Below, in pieces: positions 1 through 12,272 of a DNA stretch of 48,000 nucleotides. Every line of letters begins with the position of its first letter. Within the stretch, counting starts at the first letter, position 1. The notes under the pieces were generated by a model. It did no database searches. It saw nothing but the letters and a program-made list of their open reading frames with translations, and was not told the origin of the DNA. The stretch spans positions 1 to 48,000 of the forward strand of contig CALPYF020000028.1 of the NCBI GenBank assembly GCA_943327755.2, given 5' to 3'. Source of the DNA: Deinococcus hopiensis KR-140 (GTDB taxonomy: Bacteria; Deinococcota; Deinococci; Deinococcales; Deinococcaceae). A program made the position numbers and the translations under genes.

Positions 1-1142
<1,142 letters not shown>

Positions 1143-1254
1143 CCGCATCCCTTTCGGGCCGCCTGCGCACCGGCGTGGGTGGCCCTGTTCGTTGCCTCAA
1201 GATTCTCTCGGCCTGCGTTGGGCAGGTTCCCATGCAGCGCGGAAGGGCGGGGGG

Positions 1255-1260
1255 TACGGT
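1255..1260 (+). promoter_or_regulatory. -10 box TACGGT of leaderless CBS-protein gene
   Basis: TACGGT ends 6 nt before the ATG at 1267, which would put the transcript start at the start codon. No convincing -35 box is visible. Confidence 0.4.
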
Positions 1261-1266
1261 CAGGCC

Positions 1267-1683
1267 ATGACCACCCTGCGCGACATCATGACCACCGACC
1301 TGACCACCACCGATCCCCGTGCCACCCTGAAGGAGGTCGCCACACTGATGCGCGAGCAGGACATCGGCAACGTGCTCATCATGGACGGCGACACGCTGAG
1401 CGGCATCATCACCGACCGGGACATCGTCATCCGCGCCGTGGCGTATGGGCACGACCTGGGCAGCGCCGCGACCGACTACGCCACCGGCAATGTGTTCATG
1501 ATGGACGCGGACACCAGCGTGCCGGACGCCGCGAAGGCCATGGCGGACCGCCAGCTGCGCCGCCTGCCCGTCACGGACGGCGCGAAGGTCGTCGGGATCG
1601 TGAGCCTCGCCGACCTCGCCACGCGTGCCAGCGGCGGTGCGGACGAGCAGGCGCTCCAGGGCATCAGCCAGCCCACCGTCTGA
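1267..1683 (+). CDS. CBS-domain (Bateman module) protein
   Basis: The 138-residue protein consists almost entirely of two CBS motifs. The first (about 8-60) includes DIMTTDLTTTDPRATLKE and GIITDRDI. The second (about 75-130) includes VPDAAKAMADRQLRRLPV and VGIVSLADLA. Such stand-alone pairs form dimers that bind adenosine nucleotides and act as energy sensors; the ligand and partner here are unknown. I chose the ATG at 1267 because it fits the conserved N-terminus of the family (short lead into 'DIMT') and because a TACGGT box sits 6 nt upstream. A longer frame from 1192 has no supporting signal. The gene is monocistronic, ending at a GC-rich hairpin. Confidence 0.9.
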   Translation: MTTLRDIMTTDLTTTDPRATLKEVATLMREQDIGNVLIMDGDTLSGIITDRDIVIRAVAYGHDLGSAATDYATGNVFMMDADTSVPDAAKAMADRQLRRLPVTDGAKVVGIVSLADLATRASGGADEQALQGISQPTV

Positions 1684-1691
1684 ATCGGGGC

Positions 1692-1731
1692 AGAGGGGGT
1701 GCCTGGGGTCTTTCCCTGGCTGCCCCCCTCT
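1692..1731 (+). terminator. Hairpin terminator after the CBS gene
   Basis: Stem AGAGGGGG/CCCCCTCT with additional inner pairing (CC-GGGG/TCCC-TGG). Only a short T tract follows. Confidence 0.6.
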
Positions 1732-1761
1732 TGAGCATTCCTCCATCCTGTGGGCCACGCG

Positions 1762-1792
1762 TTGACTTCGAGCGCACTCGAAGGACTACGGT
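1762..1792 (+). promoter_or_regulatory. MerR-type promoter/operator of the SDR gene
   Basis: The -35 box TTGACT (1762-1767) and -10 box TACGGT (1787-1792) are separated by 19 bp, the overlong spacer typical of MerR-family-controlled promoters. A perfect 7-bp inverted repeat, CTTCGAG (1766-1772) and CTCGAAG (1777-1783), lies in the spacer. The predicted transcript start coincides with the ATG at 1799, so the mRNA would be leaderless. No merR-like gene is visible in the window. Confidence 0.8.
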
Positions 1793-1798
1793 GTCCCC

Positions 1799-2767
1799 AT
1801 GACCCCGATCAAGAGCCCACTGGCCCCCCGCGCCGACGCCGCCGACCTCCTGAAAGACACCGACCTGACCGGCCAGACTGCCGTCGTGACTGGCGCGGCC
1901 TCCGGGCTGGGCGTCGAGACGGTCCGCGCCCTGCTGGGCGCCGGGGCGCGCGTGATCATGCCCGTCCGCGACACCGCGCGCGGTGGGGAGGTCGCCCGTG
2001 ACCTCGCCCAGGCCACTGGCAACAGCGACGTGCACGTGCTGCATCTGGATCTGTCCTCGCTCGCGTCGGTCCGGCAGGCCGCCGGGGAGATCCTCACGTT
2101 AGCCCCGCAGATCAAGATGCTCATCAACAACGCAGGCGTCATGGCTACCCCGCAGGGCCAGACCGCCGACGGCTTCGAAACCCAGTTCGGCACGAACCAC
2201 CTGGGGCACTTCCAGCTCACGCGGCTGCTGATGCCCGCCCTGCTGGCTGCCGCGCCCGCCCGGGTCGTGTCCCTGAGCAGCAGCGGCCACCGCATCAGCG
2301 ACATCCGCTGGGACGACCTGAACTTCCGGGCGACCCCCTATGACCCCTGGCAGGCGTACGGCCAGAGCAAGACCGCAAACGCGCTGTTCGCCGCCGAATT
2401 CAACCGCCGCTACGCCGACCAGGGCGTCACCGCGAACGCCGTGCACCCCGGCGGGATCATGACCGGGCTGCAGAAGCACATGCCCGAAGGTGAGGCGCAG
2501 CGCCGGGGCTGGATCGACGAGAACGGCGTGCCCAACCCCGCCTTCAAGACCCCCGCGCAGGGCGCGAGCACCAGCGTCTGGGCCGCCACCGCGCCCGAAC
2601 TGGACGGCGTGGGCGGCCTGTTCCTCGAGGACCTCCAGCAGAGCACCCCGCTGGACGAGGCCAGCCCCAACCCGATGTTCGGGTACAAACCCCACGCGCT
2701 CGACGCGGACAGCGCCCGCCGCCTGTGGACCCTCAGCGAGGAACTGATCGACCAGACCGGGAAGTAA
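1799..2767 (+). CDS. Short-chain dehydrogenase/reductase (retinol-dehydrogenase-like SDR)
   Basis: A 322-residue classical SDR, probably NADP(H)-dependent. The Rossmann motif TGAASGLG lies near residues 32-39, NNAGVMA near 110, and the catalytic Ser/Tyr-x3-Lys pair is in VSLSSSGH and AYGQSKTAN. The PGGI segment follows (VHPGGIMTGL). Family members close to this type are annotated as oxidoreductases of unknown substrate; the start (PLAPRADAADLLKDTDLTGQTAVVTG) is typical of them. Ser and Tyr are present, so it should be active. The gene stands alone behind a MerR-type promoter, which suggests induction by a small molecule, possibly an electrophile or its own substrate. It ends at a hairpin shared with the convergent dnaJ. 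Confidence 0.92.
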   Translation: MTPIKSPLAPRADAADLLKDTDLTGQTAVVTGAASGLGVETVRALLGAGARVIMPVRDTARGGEVARDLAQATGNSDVHVLHLDLSSLASVRQAAGEILTLAPQIKMLINNAGVMATPQGQTADGFETQFGTNHLGHFQLTRLLMPALLAAAPARVVSLSSSGHRISDIRWDDLNFRATPYDPWQAYGQSKTANALFAAEFNRRYADQGVTANAVHPGGIMTGLQKHMPEGEAQRRGWIDENGVPNPAFKTPAQGASTSVWAATAPELDGVGGLFLEDLQQSTPLDEASPNPMFGYKPHALDADSARRLWTLSEELIDQTGK

Positions 2768-2778
2768 CGCCGCAACAG

Positions 2779-2810
2779 AAACGCCTCCGACCAGACCGGC
2801 GGAGGCGTTT
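2779..2810. terminator. Bidirectional terminator between SDR gene and dnaJ
   Basis: Perfect 11-bp stem AAACGCCTCCG/CGGAGGCGTTT with a 10-nt loop, between two convergent stop codons. It reads with a short T run in both directions. Confidence 0.85.
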
Positions 2811-2821
2811 CAATGGGGGAT

Positions 2822-3724
2822 TTACCCGAGGTCGCGCAGCCTGCGGTACAGCTCCTTCTGCTCGTCGCTCAGGGTGGCGGGCACCGTGACGTTCAGACGG
2901 ATGTACAGGTCGCCGCGCGTGCCGTCCTTCTTCGGCCAGCCCTGCCCGCGCAGGCGCATACGCCGCCCGCCGCTGCTGCCAGGGGGCACGCTCAGGTTCC
3001 CCTTGCCGCTCAGGGTCTGCACGGTCACGTCGCCCCCCAGCGCCGCGACAGGGGCGGGCACGTCCACACTGGTGGTCAGGTGGTCGCCGTCCAGGTCGAA
3101 GCGGGCGTCCTCCAGCACGCGGATGGTCAGCAGCACGTCCCCGCCGCCCGGTCCCTGCCCGGCCAGCCGCAGGCGGGCGCCGTCGCGCGTGCCCGCCGGG
3201 ACGCGCAGGCTCAGGCGTTTGCCGTCCACGTTGATGACCTCGTCCGAGCCGCTGAAGGCTTCCTCCAGCGTGACCTGCAGCTCGCCTTCCACGTTCTGCA
3301 CGAAGCGGCGACTCTGACCCGCGCCGCCCAGGCCACCGCCAAGCAGGTCCTCGAGGTTCACCTGCGCGCCCCCCTGGAAGCCCGCGCCGCCCCGCCGCCC
3401 GGCCCCGCCGAACAGCCCCTGGAAGAAGTCGCTGAACTGCGAGCCGTCGAAGCCGCCGAAGTCCCCACCCTGGAACCCGCCGCCCTGGTAGCCGGGGGGC
3501 ACCTGCCCGGTGTGCCCGAACTGGTCGAACACCTTGCGTTTCTCCGGGTCGCTCAGGACGGCGTAGGCCTCGCCGATCTCCTTGAACTTCTCAGCGGCCT
3601 TCTCGTCCCCGGCGTTCTTGTCCGGGTGGTACTGCTTGGCCAGTTTGCGGTACGCGCTCTTGATGTCCGCGTCGGACGCGCCGCGCGAGACGCCCAGCAC
3701 GTCGTAGTAGTCCTTGTACGCCAT
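2822..3724 (-). CDS. dnaJ: DnaJ/Hsp40 co-chaperone without zinc finger
   Basis: A 300-residue protein that stimulates DnaK ATPase and delivers unfolded clients. The J domain spans residues 1-70 with the HPD motif at 33-35. A Gly/Phe-rich stretch (about 70-135) follows, then two C-terminal substrate-binding beta domains. The Cys-rich zinc-finger domain of type I DnaJ is absent, and there is no Cys at all. Thermus DnaJ also lacks the finger, so this is a lineage trait rather than a deletion. It is the last gene of the dnaK operon; its ATG is preceded by GGAGGGGAG and lies 29 nt after the VF530/ankyrin gene. Confidence 0.95.
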   Translation of the reverse strand: MAYKDYYDVLGVSRGASDADIKSAYRKLAKQYHPDKNAGDEKAAEKFKEIGEAYAVLSDPEKRKVFDQFGHTGQVPPGYQGGGFQGGDFGGFDGSQFSDFFQGLFGGAGRRGGAGFQGGAQVNLEDLLGGGLGGAGQSRRFVQNVEGELQVTLEEAFSGSDEVINVDGKRLSLRVPAGTRDGARLRLAGQGPGGGDVLLTIRVLEDARFDLDGDHLTTSVDVPAPVAALGGDVTVQTLSGKGNLSVPPGSSGGRRMRLRGQGWPKKDGTRGDLYIRLNVTVPATLSDEQKELYRRLRDLG

Positions 3725-3753
3725 TGACTCCCCTCCGTTTCCCCGTTACGACC

Positions 3754-4488
3754 TTACGCGCCCAGCTGTTCCAGGCGTTTGAGCACCACCCGCAGCCCGT
3801 ACACCGTGGCGATCTCGCGGGCGGTCACGCCGCGCCGGTCCGCCTGCCCCGGCTTCGCGCCGCGCGCCACGAGCAGGTCCAGCACGTCCGTGCGGGGCGC
3901 GCGGCGACCCTCCTTGTACGCCTGCCCTTCCACGTCCACGCTGTGCAGCAGCGGCAGCCAGTAGCGCGGGTCGTCCGGCAGCGCGCCCGCCTGGAGCAGC
4001 GCCCGGACGAACGTGGGCGGCGCGTCCCGGTCGATGGCGAGGTTCAGCAGTGGCAGCGTCGACGTGCCCGGCCAGAAGTTCACGTCGTGAATGCGGCCCA
4101 ACAGCGCCAGCAGGTCTGATTCGGCCACGCCGTGCCGCAGCGCCCAGCCCAGCGCCTCGTGCGTCTTCGTCTGACTGGGGGCCTGCACCTCGTCCGTCAG
4201 GGTGTCCGTTTTCAGCGCCTCGATCAGCGGGTTGGCATTCTCGCGCTGCACCAGCCGCACGTACTCGCCCTCCACCTGCTCGCGCGCCCAGCCTTCCTTG
4301 CGCAGCAGCTTCAGACTGCTCGTCACACTGGGGTTGCTCTGAAAGCATTTCACCGGAATGCGCCGCGCCAGCTCGTCCCAGCCGTACTCGGCCTGCAGGT
4401 GCGTCACGACGCGTTCCAGCGTCACGCCATGCAGCGGATCGCGGGCCGTTGATGGCTGACGCGGCAGGCCTTTCTCTCCATCAACCAT
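3754..4488 (-). CDS. VF530-type DNA-binding domain fused to ankyrin-like repeats
   Basis: A 244-residue protein of unknown function between grpE and dnaJ. Residues about 16-78 match the VF530 family (formerly DUF2132): the pattern DPLHGVTLE, YGWDELARRIPVKCF, NPSVTSSLKLLRK and GWAREQVE is characteristic. That fold is reported to bind DNA. The C-terminal part (about 125-240) has helical ankyrin-like units (LPLLNLAIDRDAPPTFVRAL, DVLDLLVARGAKPG, GVTAREIATVYG). I chose the ATG at 4488 over the TTG one codon upstream; a GAGGGGGG ribosome site precedes both. The 13-nt gap to grpE and 29-nt gap to dnaJ indicate co-transcription and a heat-shock role. An adaptor between chaperone and nucleoid, or a regulator, is possible but speculative. 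Confidence 0.85.
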   Translation of the reverse strand: MVDGEKGLPRQPSTARDPLHGVTLERVVTHLQAEYGWDELARRIPVKCFQSNPSVTSSLKLLRKEGWAREQVEGEYVRLVQRENANPLIEALKTDTLTDEVQAPSQTKTHEALGWALRHGVAESDLLALLGRIHDVNFWPGTSTLPLLNLAIDRDAPPTFVRALLQAGALPDDPRYWLPLLHSVDVEGQAYKEGRRAPRTDVLDLLVARGAKPGQADRRGVTAREIATVYGLRVVLKRLEQLGA

Positions 4489-4501
4489 CAACGTTCCCCC
4501 C

Positions 4502-5131
4502 TCAGCCCTTCCGGCTGACGACGACGCGCGCGGGGCGCACGAGACGGTCGCCCATGCGGAAGCCCAGCTGGTACACCTGCACGATCACGTCGTCCTCGTC
4601 GCCGGGCACGACCTGCAGCGCCTCGTGCCACTGCGGGTCGAAGGCCTCGCCTTCCTTGCCGGTCGCTTCCAGGCCCAGGCCCGCGAACACGCCCAGGATC
4701 TTGCCCTGCACGGCCTGCATGCCGGGAATCAGCTTGGCGGGATCGGCCGCACCCATGGTCACGGCGCGGTCCATGTCGTCGTACACGGGCATCAGCGCCT
4801 CGGCGGCCTTGCTGACGCCCTGGCCCTGCGCGGCGTTCACGTCCTCCTGGGTGCGGCGGCGGTAGCTGTCGAAGTCAGTCGCCAGCCGCGCCAGGCGGTT
4901 CTTCAGGTCGGCGTTCTCCTTTTCCAGTTCGTCGGCGCGTTCCAGTTTCGCCATCATCTCCTGCACCTGCCCGAGCATGCCCTCGTCCAGGCCGTCCATG
5001 CCGGGGAAGGCCGTCTCGGCGTCCTCGGCCATGTTGTCGGCCTCCGTGTCGGGGATGTCCAAGCCGTCCTCGTTGACGGTCTTCGCGGTGGTGTTGGCGG
5101 TGTCGGTGGGTTTGTGCTGGTCGTCGGTCAT
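4502..5131 (-). CDS. grpE: GrpE nucleotide exchange factor
   Basis: A 209-residue GrpE that releases ADP from DnaK. It has an acidic disordered N-terminus, a long coiled coil (about 60-105, with ELEKENADLKNRLARLATDF) and the C-terminal beta-wing domain (ATGKEGEAFDPQWHEAL, VYQLGFRMGDRLVRPARVVV). I chose the ATG at 5131 (MTDDQHK) because AGAGAGG lies 7 nt upstream. The alternative ATG at 5155 would add eight basic residues and has a weak ribosome site. It is separated from dnaK by 215 nt carrying a stable hairpin, so its expression may be lower than that of dnaK. Confidence 0.95.
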   Translation of the reverse strand: MTDDQHKPTDTANTTAKTVNEDGLDIPDTEADNMAEDAETAFPGMDGLDEGMLGQVQEMMAKLERADELEKENADLKNRLARLATDFDSYRRRTQEDVNAAQGQGVSKAAEALMPVYDDMDRAVTMGAADPAKLIPGMQAVQGKILGVFAGLGLEATGKEGEAFDPQWHEALQVVPGDEDDVIVQVYQLGFRMGDRLVRPARVVVSRKG

Positions 5132-5282
5132 CTTGGGGCCTCTCTTGCGGAACATTCGTTCCAGCTTAGTCGCACTCCGGGTGAAGGTTGGGAGAACCGC
5201 TCAGCCCGAACGGATGCGAGTCGGAGTCGTGCGGATTCCGGGCTGTCCACGGAACAGCACCGATCTACTGTGTCTGTGGGGC

Positions 5283-5317
5283 AGGGGAGAGGCGGCGCGC
5301 TGGCCGTCCTCTCCCCT
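5283..5317 (-). terminator. Intercistronic hairpin between dnaK and grpE
   Basis: Stem AGGGGAGAGG-CGGC / GCCG-T-CCTCTCCCCT, 14 bp with one bulge and a 6-nt loop. No T run follows on the minus strand, so it is more likely a partial attenuator or an mRNA 3'-end stabiliser than a full stop. The 5132-5346 region contains nothing else I recognise. Confidence 0.6.
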
Positions 5318-5346
5318 GATGTGTGCTGTTCGTGGAGGACGCGCGC

Positions 5347-7230
<1,884 letters not shown>

Positions 7231-7290
7231 GTTGACTCCTGTGGGGATGGGGATTTGCTGCCGCGCGGGCAGCAGTTCTGATCGCCATAC

Positions 7291-7319
7291 AGCATAGGCC
7301 CACAGTTGCTGGGTGTCAA
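7291..7319 (-). promoter_or_regulatory. Sigma-70-type promoter of the dnaK operon
   Basis: On the minus strand: -35 TTGACA (7319-7314), exactly 17 bp, then -10 TATGCT (7296-7291). This near-consensus promoter gives a leader of about 55 nt. It directly abuts the HAIR operator. Confidence 0.88.
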
Positions 7320-7348
7320 TAGACTTGAGTGCTGTACGCTCAAGTCTA
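7320..7348. promoter_or_regulatory. HAIR operator (HspR binding site)
   Basis: A 10-bp perfect inverted repeat, TAGACTTGAG and CTCAAGTCTA, is separated by 9 bp. Its core, CTTGAGT-N7-GCTCAAG (7324-7344), matches the HspR-associated inverted repeat CTTGAGT-N7-ACTCAAG except for one base. A further half site (CTCAAG on the plus strand) lies around 7356-7361. HspR is a known repressor of dnaK-type genes in Streptomyces and in Deinococcus radiodurans. Confidence 0.88.
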
Positions 7349-7369
7349 AGATTGTCTCAAGGTCGGCCC

Positions 7370-9322
7370 TTACCCACCCACATGCACGATGGGCCGCCGG
7401 TCACGGTCCGGCTCGGCGCGGCGCAGGATCTCGCGCGTCAGCGGCGGCACGTCCCCGCGCCCCCCGATCACGAAATCCAGCGCCAGCTGCAACGGGCTCT
7501 CCTCGGTCCAGCGCATGTACACCTGCGGCGGCGCGCCCTTCTTGCGCAGCGTCAGCATCACGGCCGCGATCGTGTTCGGGATGCTCGACCCGCGCGCCTT
7601 CAGCACCGAGTACGGTCCCACGCGCAGCCCCGTGACCTCCACCACGTCCGTGAACTCGCTCGCGTCGTCCACCTCCACCTCCAGGAACAGGAACGGCTCG
7701 TCCTCCGGGAGGTGCACCATCTGCCGCACCCGCAGTTCCTGCTTGCTGTACTCCGCTTCCGACGCCCGGCCCGGATGGTGCGACACGAACCGCAGCGGCC
7801 GGATCGGGTGGGTCTTCAGGACCTCGATGGCCGCGTCGTCGAACTGCACCTGACTGACCCGCAGCTCGAACGACCGCGACACGCGCGAACTGACGCCCAC
7901 CGCGAGGATCAGCACGATGAACAGCAGCGCGATCAAGAGGCCCTGGGGATTGCTGAAGATCGTCACGGCGCTCGTGTACACGAAGATGGCGCTGATCACC
8001 CCGAACGCCCAGGCCACCCGGGGCTGGCGGCGCCGCACGGCTGTCAGGCACACCGCGACCGCCGCGGAGGTCATCATGGCGAGCACCCCGGTCGCGTACG
8101 CCGCCGCCTGCGCGTCCACGTTCGCGCGGAAGGCTGCCGTCACCACGAACGCGATCAGCAGGTAGATCAGCACCAGTGGGCGGTGCAGCCGCGTCCACTC
8201 GGGCGCCATGCCGTAGCGGGGCAGGTAGCGGGGCACGATGTTCAGCAGGCCCGCCATGGCGCTGGCCCCCGCGAACCACAGGATCAGGATGGTGCTCACG
8301 TCGTACGCCGTGCCGAACCACTCGCCCAGGTACTCGTGCGCCAGGAACGCCAGGGCGCGCCCGTTCGCCTCGCCGCCCGGCTGGAACGCCGCCGCCGGGA
8401 TCAGCAGGGTGGTCACCAGACTGCTCGTGATCAGGAACGCACTCATCAGCAGCGCCGCCGTGGTCAGCAGCCGCTTGCCGTTGCGGATGCGCCCGGTGGG
8501 TTTCTCCTCGGTGTCGCCCCTGTCCCCCTCAATCAGTGGCATGACGACCACGCCCGTCTCGAAGCCCGACAGGCCCAGCGCCAGCTTCGGGAACACCAGC
8601 AGCGCCGCGCCGATCAGCGCCAGCGGCGAGCCGAAGCCCACGTTCAGGGTGCCCAGCCACGCCTGCACCAGCTCCGGCTGGCTCAGGATGACCTGCGCGC
8701 CCTTGACGATCACCACGGCGCTCAGGCACAGGTACGCCACGACGAGCACCACCGCGATCCCGATGGCCTCCTTGAAGCCCTTGAGGAACACCGCGCCCAG
8801 CAGCAGCAGCAGCACGAACGTCACGCCCACCTGATGCCCCTCCAGCGCCGACTTCAGGAACGGGTTCTCGATCAGGTGCGCCGAGGCGTCCGCTGCCGAC
8901 AGCGTGATCGTGATGATGAAGCCGGTCGCCACGAACCCGATCAGCGACAGCACCAGGAACTTGCTGGGCCAGTACGACAGCAGCCGCTCGAGCATGCTGA
9001 TCGACCCGTCCCCGTGCGGACTGTCCTCCGCCACGCGGCGGTACATGGGCAGCGCCCCGAACAGCGTCACGAGCACCAGCACCAGCGTCGCGAAGGGCGA
9101 CACCGCCCCCGCGGCCAGCGCCGCGATGCCCGGCTGGTAGCCCAGCGTGCTGAAGTAGTCCACCCCGGTCAGGCACATGACCTTCCACCAGGGGTGCTTG
9201 CGCTCGTGGGCCCTGACCTCCCCCTCGGCCTCGTAGAAGCCCTCCTGCTGCGGGTGATCCTCCTGCTGGAGCACCCAGCGGGAGACTTTCTGTGACAGGG
9301 GCCTCAACGGCGAGGAGGGCAT
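7370..9322 (-). CDS. APC-superfamily permease with soluble C-terminal domain
   Basis: A 650-residue membrane protein. After a charged 50-residue N-terminus come about twelve hydrophobic segments (roughly 50-490), opening with TGVDYFSTLGYQPGIA, the substrate-site region of APC transporters. Residues about 490-650 are soluble and contain no motif I recognise. The family exchanges amino acids or related organic cations or anions; the substrate here cannot be told. The large cytosolic tail is characteristic of a subgroup of uncharacterised APC permeases and may be regulatory. No good ribosome site precedes the ATG at 9322, so the start is less certain; Met49 (VMCLTGVDYF) would be too short. The stop lies only 22 bp from the dnaK operator. 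Confidence 0.85.
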   Translation of the reverse strand: MPSSPLRPLSQKVSRWVLQQEDHPQQEGFYEAEGEVRAHERKHPWWKVMCLTGVDYFSTLGYQPGIAALAAGAVSPFATLVLVLVTLFGALPMYRRVAEDSPHGDGSISMLERLLSYWPSKFLVLSLIGFVATGFIITITLSAADASAHLIENPFLKSALEGHQVGVTFVLLLLLGAVFLKGFKEAIGIAVVLVVAYLCLSAVVIVKGAQVILSQPELVQAWLGTLNVGFGSPLALIGAALLVFPKLALGLSGFETGVVVMPLIEGDRGDTEEKPTGRIRNGKRLLTTAALLMSAFLITSSLVTTLLIPAAAFQPGGEANGRALAFLAHEYLGEWFGTAYDVSTILILWFAGASAMAGLLNIVPRYLPRYGMAPEWTRLHRPLVLIYLLIAFVVTAAFRANVDAQAAAYATGVLAMMTSAAVAVCLTAVRRRQPRVAWAFGVISAIFVYTSAVTIFSNPQGLLIALLFIVLILAVGVSSRVSRSFELRVSQVQFDDAAIEVLKTHPIRPLRFVSHHPGRASEAEYSKQELRVRQMVHLPEDEPFLFLEVEVDDASEFTDVVEVTGLRVGPYSVLKARGSSIPNTIAAVMLTLRKKGAPPQVYMRWTEESPLQLALDFVIGGRGDVPPLTREILRRAEPDRDRRPIVHVGG

Positions 9323-9400
9323 GACTCGCGGAGTATCCGCCTTTCAGCGCCAGAAAGAAAGGTGTCGGGTCTCACGGTATGGGGGGAGTCGGCCGCGACA

Positions 9401-9439
9401 GAGGATGGGTGCGGAGGTCGCCCCCCAGCACCCATCCTC
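9401..9439 (-). terminator. Hairpin downstream of gdhB
   Basis: Perfect 12-bp stem GAGGATGGGTGC/GCACCCATCCTC with a 15-nt loop, 32 nt beyond the gdhB stop. No T run, so it may be Rho-assisted or a 3'-end stabiliser. Confidence 0.6.
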
Positions 9440-9470
9440 CATCACCTATCGACCTTCGACCATCACCTGA

Positions 9471-10793
9471 TTACGGGTACAGGCCGCGCAGGGCGCGCGC
9501 TTCGAGCACGCGGGTGCAGGCCACGATGTACACGGCGGTGCGCAGCGTCACGCCGTGGCGCTCCTTGACGTCCCACAGGCTGCCGAAGGCCTCGCTCATG
9601 ATGCGGTCCAGGCGCTTGTTGATCTCGTCTTCCGTCCAGAAGAACGAGCTGAAGTCCTGCACCCACTCGAAGTACGACACGGTCACGCCACCGGCGTTCG
9701 CCAGCACGTCCGGCACGACGGTCACGCCCCGCTCGGCGAGCAGGTCGTCCGCGGCGGGAATGGTGGGGCCGTTGGCACCCTCGACGATCAGTTTCGCCTT
9801 GATCTGCCCGGCGTTCGCCAGGGTGATCTGTTTTTCCAGCGCGGCGGGGATCATCACGTCGCAGTCCACGCCCCAGAACTCGTCGCGCTTGATCTCCTCG
9901 GTGCCGGGCATCTCGGTGATCTTGCCGGTGCGGCGCAGGTGCTCCAGCGCGGCCTTCGGGTCGATCCCGGCGTCGCTGTGGATGGTGCCGGTCACGTCCT
10001 GAATGGCGACGATCTTCGCGCCGTGCTCGTGGAAGATGCGCGCGGCGGCCTCGCCCACGTTCCCGAAGCCCTGCACGGCCACCCGCGCGCCCTGCATGGG
10101 CATCCCGAGTTTCTTCATGGCCTCGGCGCCCGTCACGAACACGCCGCGCCCGGTGGCGTCGCCGCGGCCCAGGCTGCCGCCCAGCGACACGGGCTTGCCG
10201 GTCACGACGCCGGTCGCGGTGCGGCCCACGTTCATGGAGTACGTGTCCATCATCCACGCCATCGTCTGCGGGTTGGTGTTCACGTCCGGCGCGGGAATGT
10301 CCTTTTCCGGCCCGATGATCAGGCCGATCTCGGTGGTGTAGCGGCGCGTCAGGCGCTCCAGTTCCCCGGTGCTGTATTTGCGCGGGTCGATGCGGATGCC
10401 GCCCTTGCCGCCCCCGTACGGGAGGTTCACGGCGGCGTTCTTCACGGTCATCCACGCGGACAGCGCCATGACCTCGCTGAGCGTCACGTCCTGGTGGTAG
10501 CGCACGCCGCCCTTGGCGGGACCGCGCGACGTGTTGTGCTGCACGCGGTAGCCCTCGAAGTGCGCGACCGTGCCGTCATCGAGGTGGATGGGCACGTCCA
10601 CGACCAGGATGCGCTTGGGCCGCTTGAGGGTCTCGGCCCAGTAGGCGAGCTTGCCGAGGTACGGCGTGACGCGCTCGACCTGCTCGAGGTAGATCTCGTA
10701 CGGCCCGATGTTGTTCGGGTCGAGGTAGCTGGGAATGGCGTGCGCGCCGGATGTGGGCCCAGTGCTGTTGGTCGGATCTTGCGTGGCGGTCAT
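9471..10793 (-). CDS. gdhB: Glutamate dehydrogenase, catalytic subunit (GdhB-like)
   Basis: A 440-residue enzyme that interconverts glutamate with 2-oxoglutarate and ammonia using NAD(P). All residues known from the Clostridium symbiosum enzyme are in place. Lys94 (GPAKGGVR) and Ser373 (GGVTVSYFEW) bind the substrate gamma-carboxylate. Lys118 binds the alpha-carboxylate, Lys130 (GGGKGG) is catalytic and Asp170 (PAPDVNT) is the acid/base. The Rossmann motif QGFGNVGEAAA starts near residue 241. GGAGG precedes the ATG by 7 nt. It lies 84 nt downstream of the degenerate paralogue gdhA. By analogy with Thermus thermophilus, where GdhA and GdhB form a hetero-hexamer, this should be the active subunit. 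Confidence 0.93.
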   Translation of the reverse strand: MTATQDPTNSTGPTSGAHAIPSYLDPNNIGPYEIYLEQVERVTPYLGKLAYWAETLKRPKRILVVDVPIHLDDGTVAHFEGYRVQHNTSRGPAKGGVRYHQDVTLSEVMALSAWMTVKNAAVNLPYGGGKGGIRIDPRKYSTGELERLTRRYTTEIGLIIGPEKDIPAPDVNTNPQTMAWMMDTYSMNVGRTATGVVTGKPVSLGGSLGRGDATGRGVFVTGAEAMKKLGMPMQGARVAVQGFGNVGEAAARIFHEHGAKIVAIQDVTGTIHSDAGIDPKAALEHLRRTGKITEMPGTEEIKRDEFWGVDCDVMIPAALEKQITLANAGQIKAKLIVEGANGPTIPAADDLLAERGVTVVPDVLANAGGVTVSYFEWVQDFSSFFWTEDEINKRLDRIMSEAFGSLWDVKERHGVTLRTAVYIVACTRVLEARALRGLYP

Positions 10794-10877
10794 GGCAGTG
10801 CCTCCAGGGAAGGAGAGGGGGGTGTGATGGGTCGGTGCCGCAGGGCTGCTGGTGAATTCAGCGCGCCGGGAAGACGG

Positions 10878-12122
<1,245 letters not shown>

Positions 12123-12272
12123 TTGACGGTCTCCTTCCCTTCGGTGGGAACTGGGGTGGGTGGTGTGGTTTGGCTCAGGCGCAGCATACACGCGCCCGGC
12201 GAGACGCATAGACAGGTGCCGCGCCGCCTCGTCCCACGATGGCGTCCGTGTGTCGAGGGGTGAACCTCCGAA

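Noticed and set aside
5132..5155. Upstream ATG for GrpE
   Set aside because: Weak ribosome site compared with the AGAGAGG before the ATG at 5131.
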